From Methylopila capsulata (GTDB lineage: Bacteria; Pseudomonadota; Alphaproteobacteria; Rhizobiales; Methylopilaceae), in assembly GCF_016907975.1 (NCBI RefSeq), contig NZ_JAFBCY010000001.1, forward strand, positions 372,001-436,000: DNA of 64,000 nt, read 5' to 3'. Made by a program: the position numbers and the translations under genes. Positions 1 through 8,745 of this stretch are shown here, in pieces (within the stretch, counting starts at the first letter, position 1; each line of letters opens with the position of its first letter). The notes under the pieces were generated by a model. It had not been told where the DNA came from. It saw only the letters and a program-made list of their open reading frames with translations, and searched no databases.

Positions 1-480
1 ATCGACACGGCGACCAACCAGATCGTCGAGAACGTCGTGGTCGACAGCCGGCCGCGCGTCGCCGAGTTCCGGTCCGACAACAAGCAGGTCTGGGTCTCGG
101 CCGAGGTGGGCGGCACCGTGTCCGTGATCGATCCGGCCACGCACCAGATCGTCAAGAAGCTCACCTTCGAGATTCCCGGCGTGACCGCCGAGGCGATCCA
201 GCCGGTGGGCGTCAAGATCACGAAGGACGGCAAGACCGCTTTCGTCGCGCTCGGGCCCGCGAACCGCGTCGCGGTGGTCGACACCGAGACCTTTGCGATC
301 AAGAAGTACCTGCTGGTCGGCCAGCGCGTGTGGCAGCTCGCCTTCTCGCCCGACGAGTCGCGGCTCTACACCACCAACGGCAATTCGAACGACATTTCGA
401 TCGTCGACGTGGCGTCGGACAAGGTGACGAAGTCGGTCACCGTCGGCCGTTCGCCCTGGGGCGCGGTCGCGGTTCCCTGA
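1..480 (+). CDS. PQQ-catabolism-associated YVTN beta-propeller protein (5' truncated by window edge)
   Basis: The reading frame is open from base 1, so the true start lies left of the window; the GTG at 37 is internal. The 159 visible residues form the C-terminal blades of a YVTN-type propeller: repeated units such as GTVSVIDPATHQIVKKL, NRVAVVDTETFAIKKYL and NDISIVDVASDKVTKSV, each a strand set ending in a V-x-D turn. With the ABC ATPase and permease just downstream it matches the trio of families known as PQQ_ABC_repeats, PQQ_ABC_ATP and PedC, which accompany PQQ-dependent alcohol dehydrogenases. It is probably periplasmic, but the signal peptide is off the edge. The exact function of the family is not known. 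Confidence 0.85.
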   Translation: MDTATNQIVENVVVDSRPRVAEFRSDNKQVWVSAEVGGTVSVIDPATHQIVKKLTFEIPGVTAEAIQPVGVKITKDGKTAFVALGPANRVAVVDTETFAIKKYLLVGQRVWQLAFSPDESRLYTTNGNSNDISIVDVASDKVTKSVTVGRSPWGAVAVP

Positions 481-687
481 GGGGCCGCGGCGAAGCACGC
501 ACCTTTTCCAGCAAAGTTCTGCCGTACGCTGGGCGAGCGCACGTGGCGGGCGGCGACGTCTTCGAGACCTATCATCCCTTCGCCCGGTTTTCCTGCGAGA
601 ACCGGGCGCCCTAACCTCCGCCAGCCCGCGGGCCCCGAGCCCGCCGGACCGACGGCCTGAACACCCGAACGGCTAAGCGGACACGGC

Positions 688-1485
688 ATGAGCGAAATCG
701 CAGTCGAGACGCGCGCGCCAGCGCTGCGCGTCTCCGGGGTCACCCACGCCTTCGGCGCGAAAAAGGCGCTGGACGACGTCAGCCTCACGGCGCCCTCCGG
801 CGCCTTCACCGCCCTGCTGGGGCTGAACGGCGCTGGCAAGACCACGCTGTTCTCGCTCATCACCCGGCTCTACGAGAACCGCAGCGGCGCGATCTCGGTG
901 CTGGGTCATGACGTCCGCCAGCAGCCGACCCGCGCGCTGTCGCGGCTCGGCGTCGTGTTTCAGTCGCGCACGCTCGACCTGGAGCTGAGCGTCCTGCAGA
1001 ACCTGCTCTACCATGCGGCGCTGCACGGCATCGGCCGGTCTGAGGCGCGGCGGCGCAGCCTCGCCGTTCTCGAGCGGGTGGGGCTCGCGGCGCGCGCGAA
1101 GGAGAAGGTCCGGGCGCTCTCCGGCGGCCAGATGCGCCGGGTCGAGATCGCCCGCGCGCTGCTGCACGGGCCCGGCCTGCTGCTGCTCGACGAGCCCACG
1201 GTCGGCCTCGACATCGGCTCGCGGCGGGCGATCCTCGACGAGGTGCGGCGGCTGATCGACGACGACGGCATCGGCGTGCTGTGGGCGACCCATCTCGTGG
1301 ACGAGATCGAGGCCGCCGACCGCGTGGTGGTGGTGCACAAGGGTCGCGTGCTGCTGGAGGGCCGGGTCGACGACCTGCGCGCCCGCGGCGGCAGCGAGGA
1401 TGTCGGGACCGCCTTCATGGCCGCCGTCGCCGAGACCGACCGGCGGGACAAGGCCGCCGAACACAAGACGGACACAGCGGCATGA
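688..1485 (+). CDS. ABC transporter ATP-binding protein, PQQ-dependent alcohol oxidation type
   Basis: This is a complete single-domain ABC ATPase of 265 residues. Walker A GLNGAGKTT lies at residues 45-53, the Q-loop (FQSRTLDLEL) near 91, the signature LSGGQMRRVEIARALL from 144, Walker B LLLLDEPTVGLD from 164, and the switch His in WATHLVDE. It energises the permease encoded next, whose ATG overlaps this stop codon by four bases (ATGA), so the two are translationally coupled. The preceding propeller gene makes this the PQQ_ABC_ATP family. The exported or imported substrate is unknown; the drug/polysaccharide-exporter (ABC-2) fold of the partner suggests export. Confidence 0.92.
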   Translation: MSEIAVETRAPALRVSGVTHAFGAKKALDDVSLTAPSGAFTALLGLNGAGKTTLFSLITRLYENRSGAISVLGHDVRQQPTRALSRLGVVFQSRTLDLELSVLQNLLYHAALHGIGRSEARRRSLAVLERVGLAARAKEKVRALSGGQMRRVEIARALLHGPGLLLLDEPTVGLDIGSRRAILDEVRRLIDDDGIGVLWATHLVDEIEAADRVVVVHKGRVLLEGRVDDLRARGGSEDVGTAFMAAVAETDRRDKAAEHKTDTAA

Positions 1486-2357
1486 GCCTCGTCGACCGCG
1501 CCCCCGCCCCCCTGAGCGAGCCTCTGCCCGCCCGGGACGTGACCTTCGGCGGCTACCTCGTCTGCATGGGCGGCATCGTCTGGCGCGAGAGCCTGCGCTT
1601 CGTCCACCAGCGCGGCCGTTTCCTCTCGGCGCTGGTGCGGCCGCTGGTGTGGCTGTTCATCTTCGCCGCGGGCTTCCGCGCCACTCTGGGCGTGTCGATC
1701 ATTCCGCCCTACGAGACCTACGTGCTCTACGAGGTCTACATCGCGCCCGGGCTGATCGCGATGATCCAGCTGTTCAACGGGCTGCAGTCGTCGCTGTCCA
1801 TGGTCTACGACCGCGAGGTCGGCGCCATGCGCATCCTGCTGGTGAGCCCCTACCCGCGCTGGTTCCTGCTGGTCTCCAAGCTTGTCGCCGGCGTCGCGGT
1901 GTCGCTGCTGCAGGCCTACGCCTTCCTCGCGGTCGCCTATTTCTGGGAGGTGCAGCCGGACAGCCTGTGGGGCTACCTCACCGTGCTGCCGGCGCTGATC
2001 CTCAGCGGGCTGATGCTCGGCGCGATGGGGCTCGCGATGTCCTCGATCTTCAAGCAGCTCGAGAACTTCGCGAGCGTGATGAACTTCGTGATCTTCCCGA
2101 TGTTCTTCGCCTCCTCCGCGCTCTATCCGCTGTGGCGGATCCAGCAGGCGAACGTGCTGCTCTGGCACATCTGCAGCTACAACCCCTTCACTCACGCCGT
2201 CGAGCTGATCCGCTTCGCGCTCTACGGTCAGGTGGAGTGGACCTCGCTCGCGGTGGTCTCGGGCTTCGGCGCCGCCTGCCTGCTCGCCGCAATCTACGCC
2301 TACGACCCCTCCGCCGGCCTGACCGGCCGGCGCGGCGGGCCGGATGCGGCCAAATGA
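1482..2357 (+). CDS. ABC-2 type permease, PedC-like
   Basis: I chose the ATG at 1482 because it overlaps the ATPase stop as ATGA, giving 291 residues, normal for an ABC-2 permease. The protein has about six hydrophobic segments, beginning at residues 40-60 (LSALVRPLVWLFIFAAGF). The C-terminal half holds the family-typical run FPMFFASSALYPLW followed by NPFTHAVELIRFALYGQ. It is the membrane subunit of the exporter powered by the ATPase upstream. In families named for the Pseudomonas ped cluster this set accompanies PQQ alcohol dehydrogenases; the substrate is unproven. Homology is clear, role inferred from context. Confidence 0.9.
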   Translation: MSLVDRAPAPLSEPLPARDVTFGGYLVCMGGIVWRESLRFVHQRGRFLSALVRPLVWLFIFAAGFRATLGVSIIPPYETYVLYEVYIAPGLIAMIQLFNGLQSSLSMVYDREVGAMRILLVSPYPRWFLLVSKLVAGVAVSLLQAYAFLAVAYFWEVQPDSLWGYLTVLPALILSGLMLGAMGLAMSSIFKQLENFASVMNFVIFPMFFASSALYPLWRIQQANVLLWHICSYNPFTHAVELIRFALYGQVEWTSLAVVSGFGAACLLAAIYAYDPSAGLTGRRGGPDAAK

Positions 2358-2461
2358 GGCTGGCGGCGCGCGGTTTCGCGCTTAAGTTCCGCACAGAACG
2401 AGAAGGCGGAGGGGGCGCGTCGCGCGCTCCCCGAACCGCCGGACGCTTCGGGAGACGACCG

Positions 2462-3196
2462 ATGACCATTCCGCTTCGCCGCCTGACCGCCGCGACGCTC
2501 GCGGCGCTGCTCGCGGGCGCGAGCCTCGCCCCGCAGGCCTTCGCCCAGGGCGCGCAGGCCCCGTCCGCCGCCCCCGCGTCCGACGGCCCCAAGACGCCGC
2601 TGCCCGCGCCGACGCCGCGCGCCCCGCAGCCCGGCGGCGACCGCCGCGCCGCGCCCGACCCGGACTGGCCCTGCATCCAGCCGAAGGTCGGCGCGCTCAG
2701 CTACGGCCAGATGTGGAGCGGCGCTCCGCTCGAGCAGGCGCTCGAGACCTGGCGGCAGGACGAGGCCGTGGCGGATCTCGTCCCGGTGATCGTCGCCCGC
2801 CGCACCAAGCCCGAGGAGCTCGCCGCCGAGCTCGACACCTTCGCGAAGGCGGCCGGGGCGGAGAAGAACGCCAAGCTGACGCTGCTGTTCGCCGGCGCCT
2901 TCGAGGAGTTGAACACGACCCGCTCCGCGATCCTGACCGGCATCGAGCGCTACGCCCGCAAGCAGCGCACCCTGTCGGAGAAGATCAAGCAGGAGAGCCT
3001 CAAGCTCGCCTCCGAGCGCAAGGACATGGCGACGCAGAACTCGCCCGAGTTCCAGCAGAAGGAGCAGGAGCGCGACTGGGACACCCGGATCTACGACGAG
3101 CGCTCGCAGGCCCTGACCTATGTCTGCGAAAGCCCGGTGATCCTCGAGCAGCTCGCCTTCACGCTCGGCCGCGAGATCCAGGCGCGGATGGACTGA
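2462..3196 (+). CDS. Secreted protein of unknown function
   Basis: ATG at 2462 gives 244 residues with a clear Sec signal peptide (MTIPLRRLTAATLAALLAGA, predicted cut after AFA). A Pro/Ala-rich linker runs to about residue 65, then comes DPDWPCIQPKVGALSYGQMW. The rest is mostly helical and charged, with a likely coiled coil around SEKIKQESLKLASERKDM. Two Cys (in DWPCIQP and TYVCESP) could form a disulfide. It lies 104 bp after the PedC-like permease and 98 bp before the TctC-like gene, all on one strand, so it may be part of the same transport locus. I do not recognise a named family. Confidence 0.8.
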   Translation: MTIPLRRLTAATLAALLAGASLAPQAFAQGAQAPSAAPASDGPKTPLPAPTPRAPQPGGDRRAAPDPDWPCIQPKVGALSYGQMWSGAPLEQALETWRQDEAVADLVPVIVARRTKPEELAAELDTFAKAAGAEKNAKLTLLFAGAFEELNTTRSAILTGIERYARKQRTLSEKIKQESLKLASERKDMATQNSPEFQQKEQERDWDTRIYDERSQALTYVCESPVILEQLAFTLGREIQARMD

Positions 3197-3294
3197 TCTC
3201 GGCCGCGCGCCCTTGACGCGGCGCGCCTGGACGCGAGAACCAAAGCCCCTCCCCGCGCCGTCGCGCGGGGCCGCATGCGCAACAAGGCCGTCCC

Positions 3295-4260
3295 ATGCTT
3301 GCTCCCGACCGCCGGACGGCCTGCCGCGCCATCGCGGCGCTCCTTGCGGCGGGGGCGTTGCCCCGCGCCGCCCGCGCGGCCCTCAACCTCGAGATCATCG
3401 CCCCGGCGGCGCTCGGCGACAGCCTCGACCAGGTCGCCCGCGCGCTCGCCGAGGGCCTGAACCAGATGAACGGCGCCGTCACCGCCGCGGTCACCAACGC
3501 GCCGGGCCAGGGCGGCTTCACCGGGCTCGAACGCTTCGTCAACGCGCCCAAGACGAAGCCGCTGCTGCTCGCCACGAGCCTCGGCACGCTTGGGGCCACC
3601 ATCCTCGCCAAGCGGGCGCTGACCCTCGACGACACCGTCCCCGTGCAGCGGATCTGCGGCGAGCACCTCGTGCTGCTGGTGCCGGAGCGGTCGCCGCTGC
3701 AGACGCTCGGCGACCTCTCCGCCAAGCTGCGCCAGGACCCCTCCAAGGTCCTGCTCGCCGGCCGGGAGCTCGGCAGCGCGAGCCATATGCTCTGCCTGTC
3801 GCTCGCGCGCGCCTACCAGCTCGACCCGAAGGCGATGCGCTACATCGCGATCGACGAGCCCGGCGAGATGTTCCGCGCGCTGATGTCGGGCAAGATCGAC
3901 GTGGTCGCAGGCGGGGTCCCGGCCTACGCCCAGCAGCTCAAGGGCGGTTCGGTGCGCGCGCTCGCGATCTCGGCGGGCGCCCGCGTCGACGGCTTCGACG
4001 CGCCGACCTTCCGGGACAGCGGCGTCGACCTCGAGCTGGTGGACTGGCGCGGCCTGGCCGCCCCGAACACCATGGATCCGAGCCTCGTCGGCCAGATCGC
4101 CGAGGCCGTCGCCCTGCTGATGGAGACGCCGGCCTGGGCCAACGCCCTGGGCCGCCGCCATTGGCTGCCGCTGCACCTGAAGCGCGAGGCCTACGCCACG
4201 TTCCTCGGGAAGGAGCGCGACCGCGTCGCCGCGCTCTATCGCGACGCCGGGCTGATCTGA
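3295..4260 (+). CDS. Tripartite tricarboxylate transporter-type (Bug/TctC-like) periplasmic binding protein
   Basis: This 321-residue protein has a twin-Arg-rich N-terminus and a signal-like segment (AIAALLAAGALPRAARA). The mature part has the Bug fold pattern: a ligand-loop motif NAPGQGGFTGLERFVNAP, then LVLLVPERSPLQTLGDL, the domain-crossing GEMFRALMSGKIDVVAGG and a C-terminal VALLMETPAWANAL helix. Bug proteins bind small carboxylates in the periplasm. No TctA/TctB membrane partners are visible, which is common for orphan Bug proteins. Its position after the PQQ-linked ABC genes suggests a sensing or capture role in the same pathway, which is inference. Confidence 0.8.
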   Translation: MLAPDRRTACRAIAALLAAGALPRAARAALNLEIIAPAALGDSLDQVARALAEGLNQMNGAVTAAVTNAPGQGGFTGLERFVNAPKTKPLLLATSLGTLGATILAKRALTLDDTVPVQRICGEHLVLLVPERSPLQTLGDLSAKLRQDPSKVLLAGRELGSASHMLCLSLARAYQLDPKAMRYIAIDEPGEMFRALMSGKIDVVAGGVPAYAQQLKGGSVRALAISAGARVDGFDAPTFRDSGVDLELVDWRGLAAPNTMDPSLVGQIAEAVALLMETPAWANALGRRHWLPLHLKREAYATFLGKERDRVAALYRDAGLI

Positions 4261-4274
4261 ACGGCGCGGCGCGG

Positions 4275-5504
4275 TCAGCGCAGGAGAAGGTCCGGAAGCG
4301 CGCCGACGCGCGCTGTGGCGCGGGTGCGTCGCGCCGTCACGGACACGTCGAGCATGAAGCGTTCGACGCCGGAGAACCACGACAGGTCCAGCTCGATCCT
4401 CTCGGTGGACCACCACGTCGGACGGCAGTCGCGGCGCAGGCCGCGCATGGACAAGGTCACCGTCATGGGCTCGGCGCCGAGCCCGGGATTACGGAGCGTC
4501 AACGGCGCGCCGTCGTAGAGCGGCGCGACCAGAGCCGCCGCCCGCGCGCCGAAACGGGCGGCGAGGCGGTCCTCCAGGGCGTCTTCGGACTGCGCGAGCG
4601 AGGCTGGAATGCGTGACGGCCGAAGAGCTGACCAGTCGAACGCCGCGAGCTCCGGCGCGTCGTCGAGAAACACCGTCGGCAGGAAGCCGTCGAAGCCGGA
4701 AAACCGGCGGCGGGCGTTGCTGATGCCGCTGTGGGGCAGCGCCACGACCGGCGTTCCGAAGCCGACGCACGGCAACGCGACGTGCAGCCGGCGGGTGATG
4801 ACGAGCTCCGCCGTCCGCAGCCGTTCGAGCAGACGCGCCAGCGTCGCGAACCGCATCAACGGATCGGGTTGGGTCAAGGCGGGAAGGAAGTTGCTGATGA
4901 TCTCTGCGCCGTCGCGCAGCCCCGCGGGCACATGGGCGTCGATCGCCTCCTGCGGCAGGTCGACGATCATCACGCCCCGCCGCTCCGACGCCGGAACCGG
5001 CGCGAGCCCCTTTCCGATGAACAGGGTGAGGCAGCCGGCCCAGTCCGCCGCGACGCCGGCGGACCGCAGCAGCCCGACGCTGTCCACGTCCCGCGCGCCC
5101 ACCGGTCCCCGCGCCGCGAGCCACCCCCGCCACTCGCTCGCGAGCAGCTTGTCCGCGCCCAGGGCGAACCCGAACAGCTCCGGCTCGATGGAGCGATGCG
5201 GCAGGCGGTAGTCCTGCCCCTGCTTGAACCACGAGTTGAAGATCGCGAGGTGGGGACCGTCGAGCTCCTCGATCGCCATCCGGTCGCGCGCGATCAGCGC
5301 GTCGAGCCGCGGCAGGCGGGCGAGCGCGGCGTAGGACTGGATGTCGTCGCCGATGTTGTAGGTGGAGAAGCCGAACGCCGCGGCGCGAAGGCCCGGACGA
5401 TCGACGCTGGCCCGTGACGGCGCCGCCACGCGGCGCCGCTCGACGAACTCCGTTATCGGCCGCAGCGCGCGCTGAAACTGTTCCGAACGCGTGCGCTTCG
5501 ACAC
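4275..5504 (-). CDS. Polysaccharide pyruvyl transferase family protein
   Basis: I chose the GTG at 5504, seven bases after the der stop, because the longer frame would overlap der by 86 bases. This gives 409 residues. The start of the family is visible in AAFGFSTYNIGDDIQSYAAL, the usual NxGDD-IQ entry, followed by HLAIFNSWFKQG, GARDVDSVGLL and RTAELVITRRLHVALPC, where R-LH is the conserved C-domain motif. Members transfer pyruvate, or act as related glycosyl-modifying enzymes, in surface polysaccharide synthesis. No other exopolysaccharide gene is nearby, so the acceptor is unknown. It is probably co-transcribed downstream of der. Confidence 0.8.
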   Translation of the reverse strand: MSKRTRSEQFQRALRPITEFVERRRVAAPSRASVDRPGLRAAAFGFSTYNIGDDIQSYAALARLPRLDALIARDRMAIEELDGPHLAIFNSWFKQGQDYRLPHRSIEPELFGFALGADKLLASEWRGWLAARGPVGARDVDSVGLLRSAGVAADWAGCLTLFIGKGLAPVPASERRGVMIVDLPQEAIDAHVPAGLRDGAEIISNFLPALTQPDPLMRFATLARLLERLRTAELVITRRLHVALPCVGFGTPVVALPHSGISNARRRFSGFDGFLPTVFLDDAPELAAFDWSALRPSRIPASLAQSEDALEDRLAARFGARAAALVAPLYDGAPLTLRNPGLGAEPMTVTLSMRGLRRDCRPTWWSTERIELDLSWFSGVERFMLDVSVTARRTRATARVGALPDLLLR

Positions 5505-5511
5505 CGACGGC

Positions 5512-6879
5512 TCACTTCTTGTCGTACGGATTGTCCGGCTGGCGGAACGTGACGCGGATGGGCACGCCCGGCAGGTCGAAGGTTTCCCGCAGGCCATTGG
5601 TGAGGTAGCGGACGTAGGAGTCCGGCAGCTCTTCCGTGCGGGTGCCGAAGATCACGAAGTACGGCGGCCGCGCCTTGGGCTGGGTGGCGTAGCGCAGCTT
5701 GATGCGCTTGCCGGCGACCGCGGGCGGCGGATGCCGTTCGAGCACCTCTTCGAGCCAGCGGTTGAGCGCGGCGGTCGAGACGCGACGGTTCCAGACCTCG
5801 TGGGTCTTGATGATCGCCGTCATCAGCCGGTCCACGCCCTCGCCGGTCTGGCCCGCGAGCGGCACGAGCGGCACGCCCTTCACCTGCGGCAGCAGGCGCT
5901 CGAGCGACTCGCCATGGGCCTTCAGCTGCTCGTTGCGGTTCTCGACGAGGTCCCACTTGTTCAGGCCGATGACGAGCGCCCGCCCCTCGCGCGTGACCAG
6001 GTCGGCGATCGACAGGTCCTGCTTCTCGAACGGGATCGTGGCGTCGAGCAGCACGACGACGACCTCGGCGAACTTGATCGAGCGGATCGCGTCCGCGACC
6101 GAGAGCTTCTCGAGCTTGTCGATCACCCGCGCCTTCCGGCGCAGGCCCGCGGTGTCGACGAGCCGCACGCGACGGCCGCGCCATTCCCAGTCGATCGAGA
6201 CGGAGTCGCGGGTGATGCCGGCCTCCGGGCCGGTCAGCATGCGCTCGGAGCCGACGAGGCGGTTCACCAGCGTGGACTTGCCGGCGTTGGGGCGGCCGAC
6301 GATGGCGATGCGCAGCGGCGCGCCCTCGCCTTCCGCCTCGTCGACCTCTTCGTCCGGCTCGGGCATGAGGGCCGCGAGCGCGTCGTAGAGGTCGCCGAGG
6401 CCTTCCGCGTGTTCGGCCGAGACCGGCAGCGGGTCGCCGAGACCAAGGCGGTAGGAGTCGTAGGCGCCGTCCACGCCCGCCCGGCCTTCGGCCTTGTTGG
6501 CGAGCAGGATGACGGGACGCATGGCGCGGCGCACGACGTCGGCGAAGCGCTCGTCGTCCGCCGTCACGCCCGCGCGGGCGTCCACCATGAACAGGATGAT
6601 GTCGGCTTCCGCGATCGCCGCTTCCGTCTGCGCCCGCATGCGCGCCTCGAGCGACCCCTCGGCGGCGTTCTCGAGGCCCGCGGTGTCGACGATGCGGAAC
6701 GTCAGGTCGCCGAGGCGGCCTTCGCCCTCGCGGCGGTCGCGCGTGACCCCCGGCCGGTCGTCGACGAGCGCGAGGCGCTTGCCGACGAGCCGGTTGAACA
6801 GCGTGGACTTGCCGACGTTCGGCCGGCCGACGACGGCGACGACCGGCAGGGGACGCAGGGGCAGTGGGGCATCTGTCAC
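5512..6879 (-). CDS. der: Ribosome biogenesis GTPase Der (EngA)
   Basis: The protein of 455 residues carries two tandem G domains. The first P-loop is GRPNVGKST (residues 18-26) with DTAGL at 65-69; the second is GRPNAGKST (195-203), with its own DTAGL and GLNKWDL for guanine recognition. A KH-like C-terminal domain follows, ending [10 protein letters not shown]. Der acts on the 50S ribosomal subunit during assembly. The start is GTG. The upstream genes (a short lipoprotein and a TPR protein) follow the TPR-bamB-der order of related genomes, except that bamB itself is not intact here. Confidence 0.97.
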   Translation of the reverse strand: MTDAPLPLRPLPVVAVVGRPNVGKSTLFNRLVGKRLALVDDRPGVTRDRREGEGRLGDLTFRIVDTAGLENAAEGSLEARMRAQTEAAIAEADIILFMVDARAGVTADDERFADVVRRAMRPVILLANKAEGRAGVDGAYDSYRLGLGDPLPVSAEHAEGLGDLYDALAALMPEPDEEVDEAEGEGAPLRIAIVGRPNAGKSTLVNRLVGSERMLTGPEAGITRDSVSIDWEWRGRRVRLVDTAGLRRKARVIDKLEKLSVADAIRSIKFAEVVVVLLDATIPFEKQDLSIADLVTREGRALVIGLNKWDLVENRNEQLKAHGESLERLLPQVKGVPLVPLAGQTGEGVDRLMTAIIKTHEVWNRRVSTAALNRWLEEVLERHPPPAVAGKRIKLRYATQPKARPPYFVIFGTRTEELPDSYVRYLTNGLRETFDLPGVPIRVTFRQPDNPYDKK

Positions 6880-6959
6880 GTGACGGCGGCCTTCTTGGGT
6901 GGAGACCCCAGATCCGGCGCCTGGTCCGCGCCGGCGGCCTGGAGGCGGCCGTCAGGCGG

Positions 6960-7184
6960 TCAGGCGAGCGAGGCGACGGGGGGCAGCGGCAACGCCGAGA
7001 GCGGCTGCGGAACGGTGTCCGGCGGGCTCGGCGCGACCTTGGGGACGGGGCGACGCTCGCCCGCCAGCGGAGCCTTCTTCTCGCCGAAGGGGTTCATGTT
7101 GGAGAGCGTGTCGCAACCGGCGGCGGAGCCGGCGAGGGCCGCCACGACGGCGAGGCGCAGAGCGAGTTTCGAACGGTCGGTCAC
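6960..7184 (-). CDS. Short lipoprotein in the bamB position, possible BamB N-terminal remnant
   Basis: GTG at 7184 is preceded by a strong AGGGGGA ribosome binding site, giving 74 residues. A hydrophobic leader (LALRLAVVAALAGSAAGC) ends in a plausible lipobox with Cys at about residue 23. After it comes DTLSNMNPFGEKKAPLAGER and a Pro-rich tail. The Cys-x-NPF-basic-GER-PV layout resembles the start of alphaproteobacterial BamB, and the gene lies exactly between the TPR gene and der, where bamB normally sits. The beta-propeller of about 350 residues is absent. It may be a truncated bamB or a small lipoprotein in its own right. Confidence 0.7.
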   Translation of the reverse strand: MTDRSKLALRLAVVAALAGSAAGCDTLSNMNPFGEKKAPLAGERRPVPKVAPSPPDTVPQPLSALPLPPVASLA

Positions 7185-7251
7185 GAAGCGGCATCCCCCT
7201 TGAACTGGCCGGCGGTGGTCCCCCGGCCGGAGCATCACTCGACGAACTTAC

Positions 7252-7917
7252 TTACTTGGCGGCGGGCGCCGGCGGGGCCGGCGGCAGCACCGCGAGCATC
7301 AGGTCGGCGCGCTGCCGCGCGCCGGCCGGCGCCTCGGCGTCGGCCACGATCGCCTCGAACTGGCGGCGGGCCTCGGCGGCGTCGTTCGCCTTGTAGGCCG
7401 CGAGTCCGATGAGCTCCCGCGCGGTATGGCGCCACGGGCTGGCGTCGACCGCAAGCGGCTCCACCAGCCGGCGCACGTCCGCGGCCGCGGCGTGATCGAC
7501 GGCGATGTAGGCGCCGCGCACGCGGGCGGCGTCGCGCAGCAGCGAATCGATCCCGCCGTCGTTCGCCACGCTCTCATAGATCTTGAGGGCGCCAGCCGGA
7601 TCCTTGGACGTCGCGACGTCGGCCTCACGCAGCCGGCCGAGCGCCTGGTATCCCTTGGGGCCATCGGCCGCGAGGCTCGCGAAGGCGGCGCGCGCCTCGT
7701 CGGTCTTGCCCTCGGCCGCCAGCCGGCTCGCCGCCTGATAGCGGTCTCCGGCGGCCTGGGCCTGCTGGCCCTGGTAATATTCGTAGCCGCGCCACCCGCC
7801 GACCCCGAGGACGATCAGCACCGCGACGGAGACGATCAGCCATCCGAACCGATCCCACAGCGCCTTCATGCGCTCGCGGCGGAGGTCGTCCTGGACCTCA
7901 TGGAAAATGTCGGTCAT
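7252..7917 (-). CDS. Tetratricopeptide repeat protein, YfgM-like
   Basis: This 221-residue protein has a short cytoplasmic N-terminus (MTDIFHEVQDDLRRER), one membrane anchor at about residues 26-45 (FGWLIVSVAVLIVLGVGGW), and a soluble region of TPR-like helical pairs (RYQAASRLAAEGKTDEARAA and similar). That is the layout of the YfgM/Anc TPR family, whose E. coli member binds the SecYEG translocon and periplasmic chaperones. It lies 67 bp upstream of the short lipoprotein and with it upstream of der, as in related genomes where bamB intervenes. The ending is rich in Ala and Pro. The assignment rests on topology and position. Confidence 0.85.
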   Translation of the reverse strand: MTDIFHEVQDDLRRERMKALWDRFGWLIVSVAVLIVLGVGGWRGYEYYQGQQAQAAGDRYQAASRLAAEGKTDEARAAFASLAADGPKGYQALGRLREADVATSKDPAGALKIYESVANDGGIDSLLRDAARVRGAYIAVDHAAAADVRRLVEPLAVDASPWRHTARELIGLAAYKANDAAEARRQFEAIVADAEAPAGARQRADLMLAVLPPAPPAPAAK

Positions 7918-8038
7918 CTGGCCTTACGCAATCCTGACGGGGGAACGCACGCGCAGCCGCGGGGCGAAGCCGCCCCCGGCGCGGCGCGCACCATAGCGGC
8001 GCGTCCTCGCGGCGGCAAACGCTTTGCGCGGGGACGCC

Positions 8039-8608
8039 TTACAGGTTGAACGCGGGGACGCCGATCAGGATGGCGTGGAGAAACGCCCCGAACAGCGCGT
8101 AAAGCGCCGTGCCGAGCGCGAGCGCCACCACGTCGTTCTGCCACGACCCCGCCCGCGCCGGGGCGCCATGGGCGCGCTCGTAGCGCTTCAGCAGGATGCG
8201 GGCGATCACGCCATAGGCGAGAAAGCTCCCGAACAGCAGGACGCTGGCGAGATCGCCGTTGGCGCAGAGATGCGAGAAGGCCCAGAGCTTGACCGCCGCG
8301 AGCATGGGGTGCCTGGCCCGCGCCCGGATCTTGCCCGGCAGATAGGCCGCGACCAGCAGAACGAACGCCGGCCACATCAGCGTGATCGGGATGTGACGCG
8401 TCCAGCCCGGCGGGGTCCAGAGCGCGACGTTGGGCGCATGGCCGTAGCCGTAGATGATCGCCGCGAGCCCCACGGCGGCCGCCAGCGAGTAGAGGCCCTT
8501 GTATCCGGTCTCGCCGAACCGGGCGACGAGCGCCGCACGCGGCCCCCGCGCCCGCGTGAAGAGGTGCGTTCCGAGAAAGAGCGCCAGCCCGAGCACCAGA
8601 ATCGCCAT
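8039..8608 (-). CDS. NnrU family membrane protein
   Basis: The 189-residue protein has five or six transmembrane segments. NnrU hallmarks are visible: an opening LALFLGTHLFTRARGPR, then GETGYKGLYSLAAAVGLAAI, HIPITLMWPAFVLLVAAYLP and the conserved RHPMLAAVKLWAFSHLCANGD. NnrU was described next to nitric oxide reductase genes but is widespread without denitrification; it is related to isoprenoid/NDR-type methyltransferase-like membrane proteins. No nitrogen-oxide genes are present here, so a denitrification role is not supported. The gene stands alone on this strand, divergent from the L,D-transpeptidase gene. Confidence 0.88.
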   Translation of the reverse strand: MAILVLGLALFLGTHLFTRARGPRAALVARFGETGYKGLYSLAAAVGLAAIIYGYGHAPNVALWTPPGWTRHIPITLMWPAFVLLVAAYLPGKIRARARHPMLAAVKLWAFSHLCANGDLASVLLFGSFLAYGVIARILLKRYERAHGAPARAGSWQNDVVALALGTALYALFGAFLHAILIGVPAFNL

Positions 8609-8745
8609 CGCCGCCCACCTGTTTGGAACGGGTCGAACCTAGCGGCGGCGCCCCTCCCACGCCACCAACCCGATTCGACAGGCCGCCTCATTTACGCCAC
8701 AGTCTGAAAACCGCAGGTTGCGGCGCATTTTTGGGGTGTGCTGTC

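Noticed and set aside
3295-4260. Reading the TctC-like protein as part of a full TTT transporter
   Set aside because: No TctA or TctB membrane subunit is present in the window.
8039-8608. Denitrification role for NnrU
   Set aside because: No nitrite or nitric oxide reductase genes are present, and NnrU occurs widely without them.
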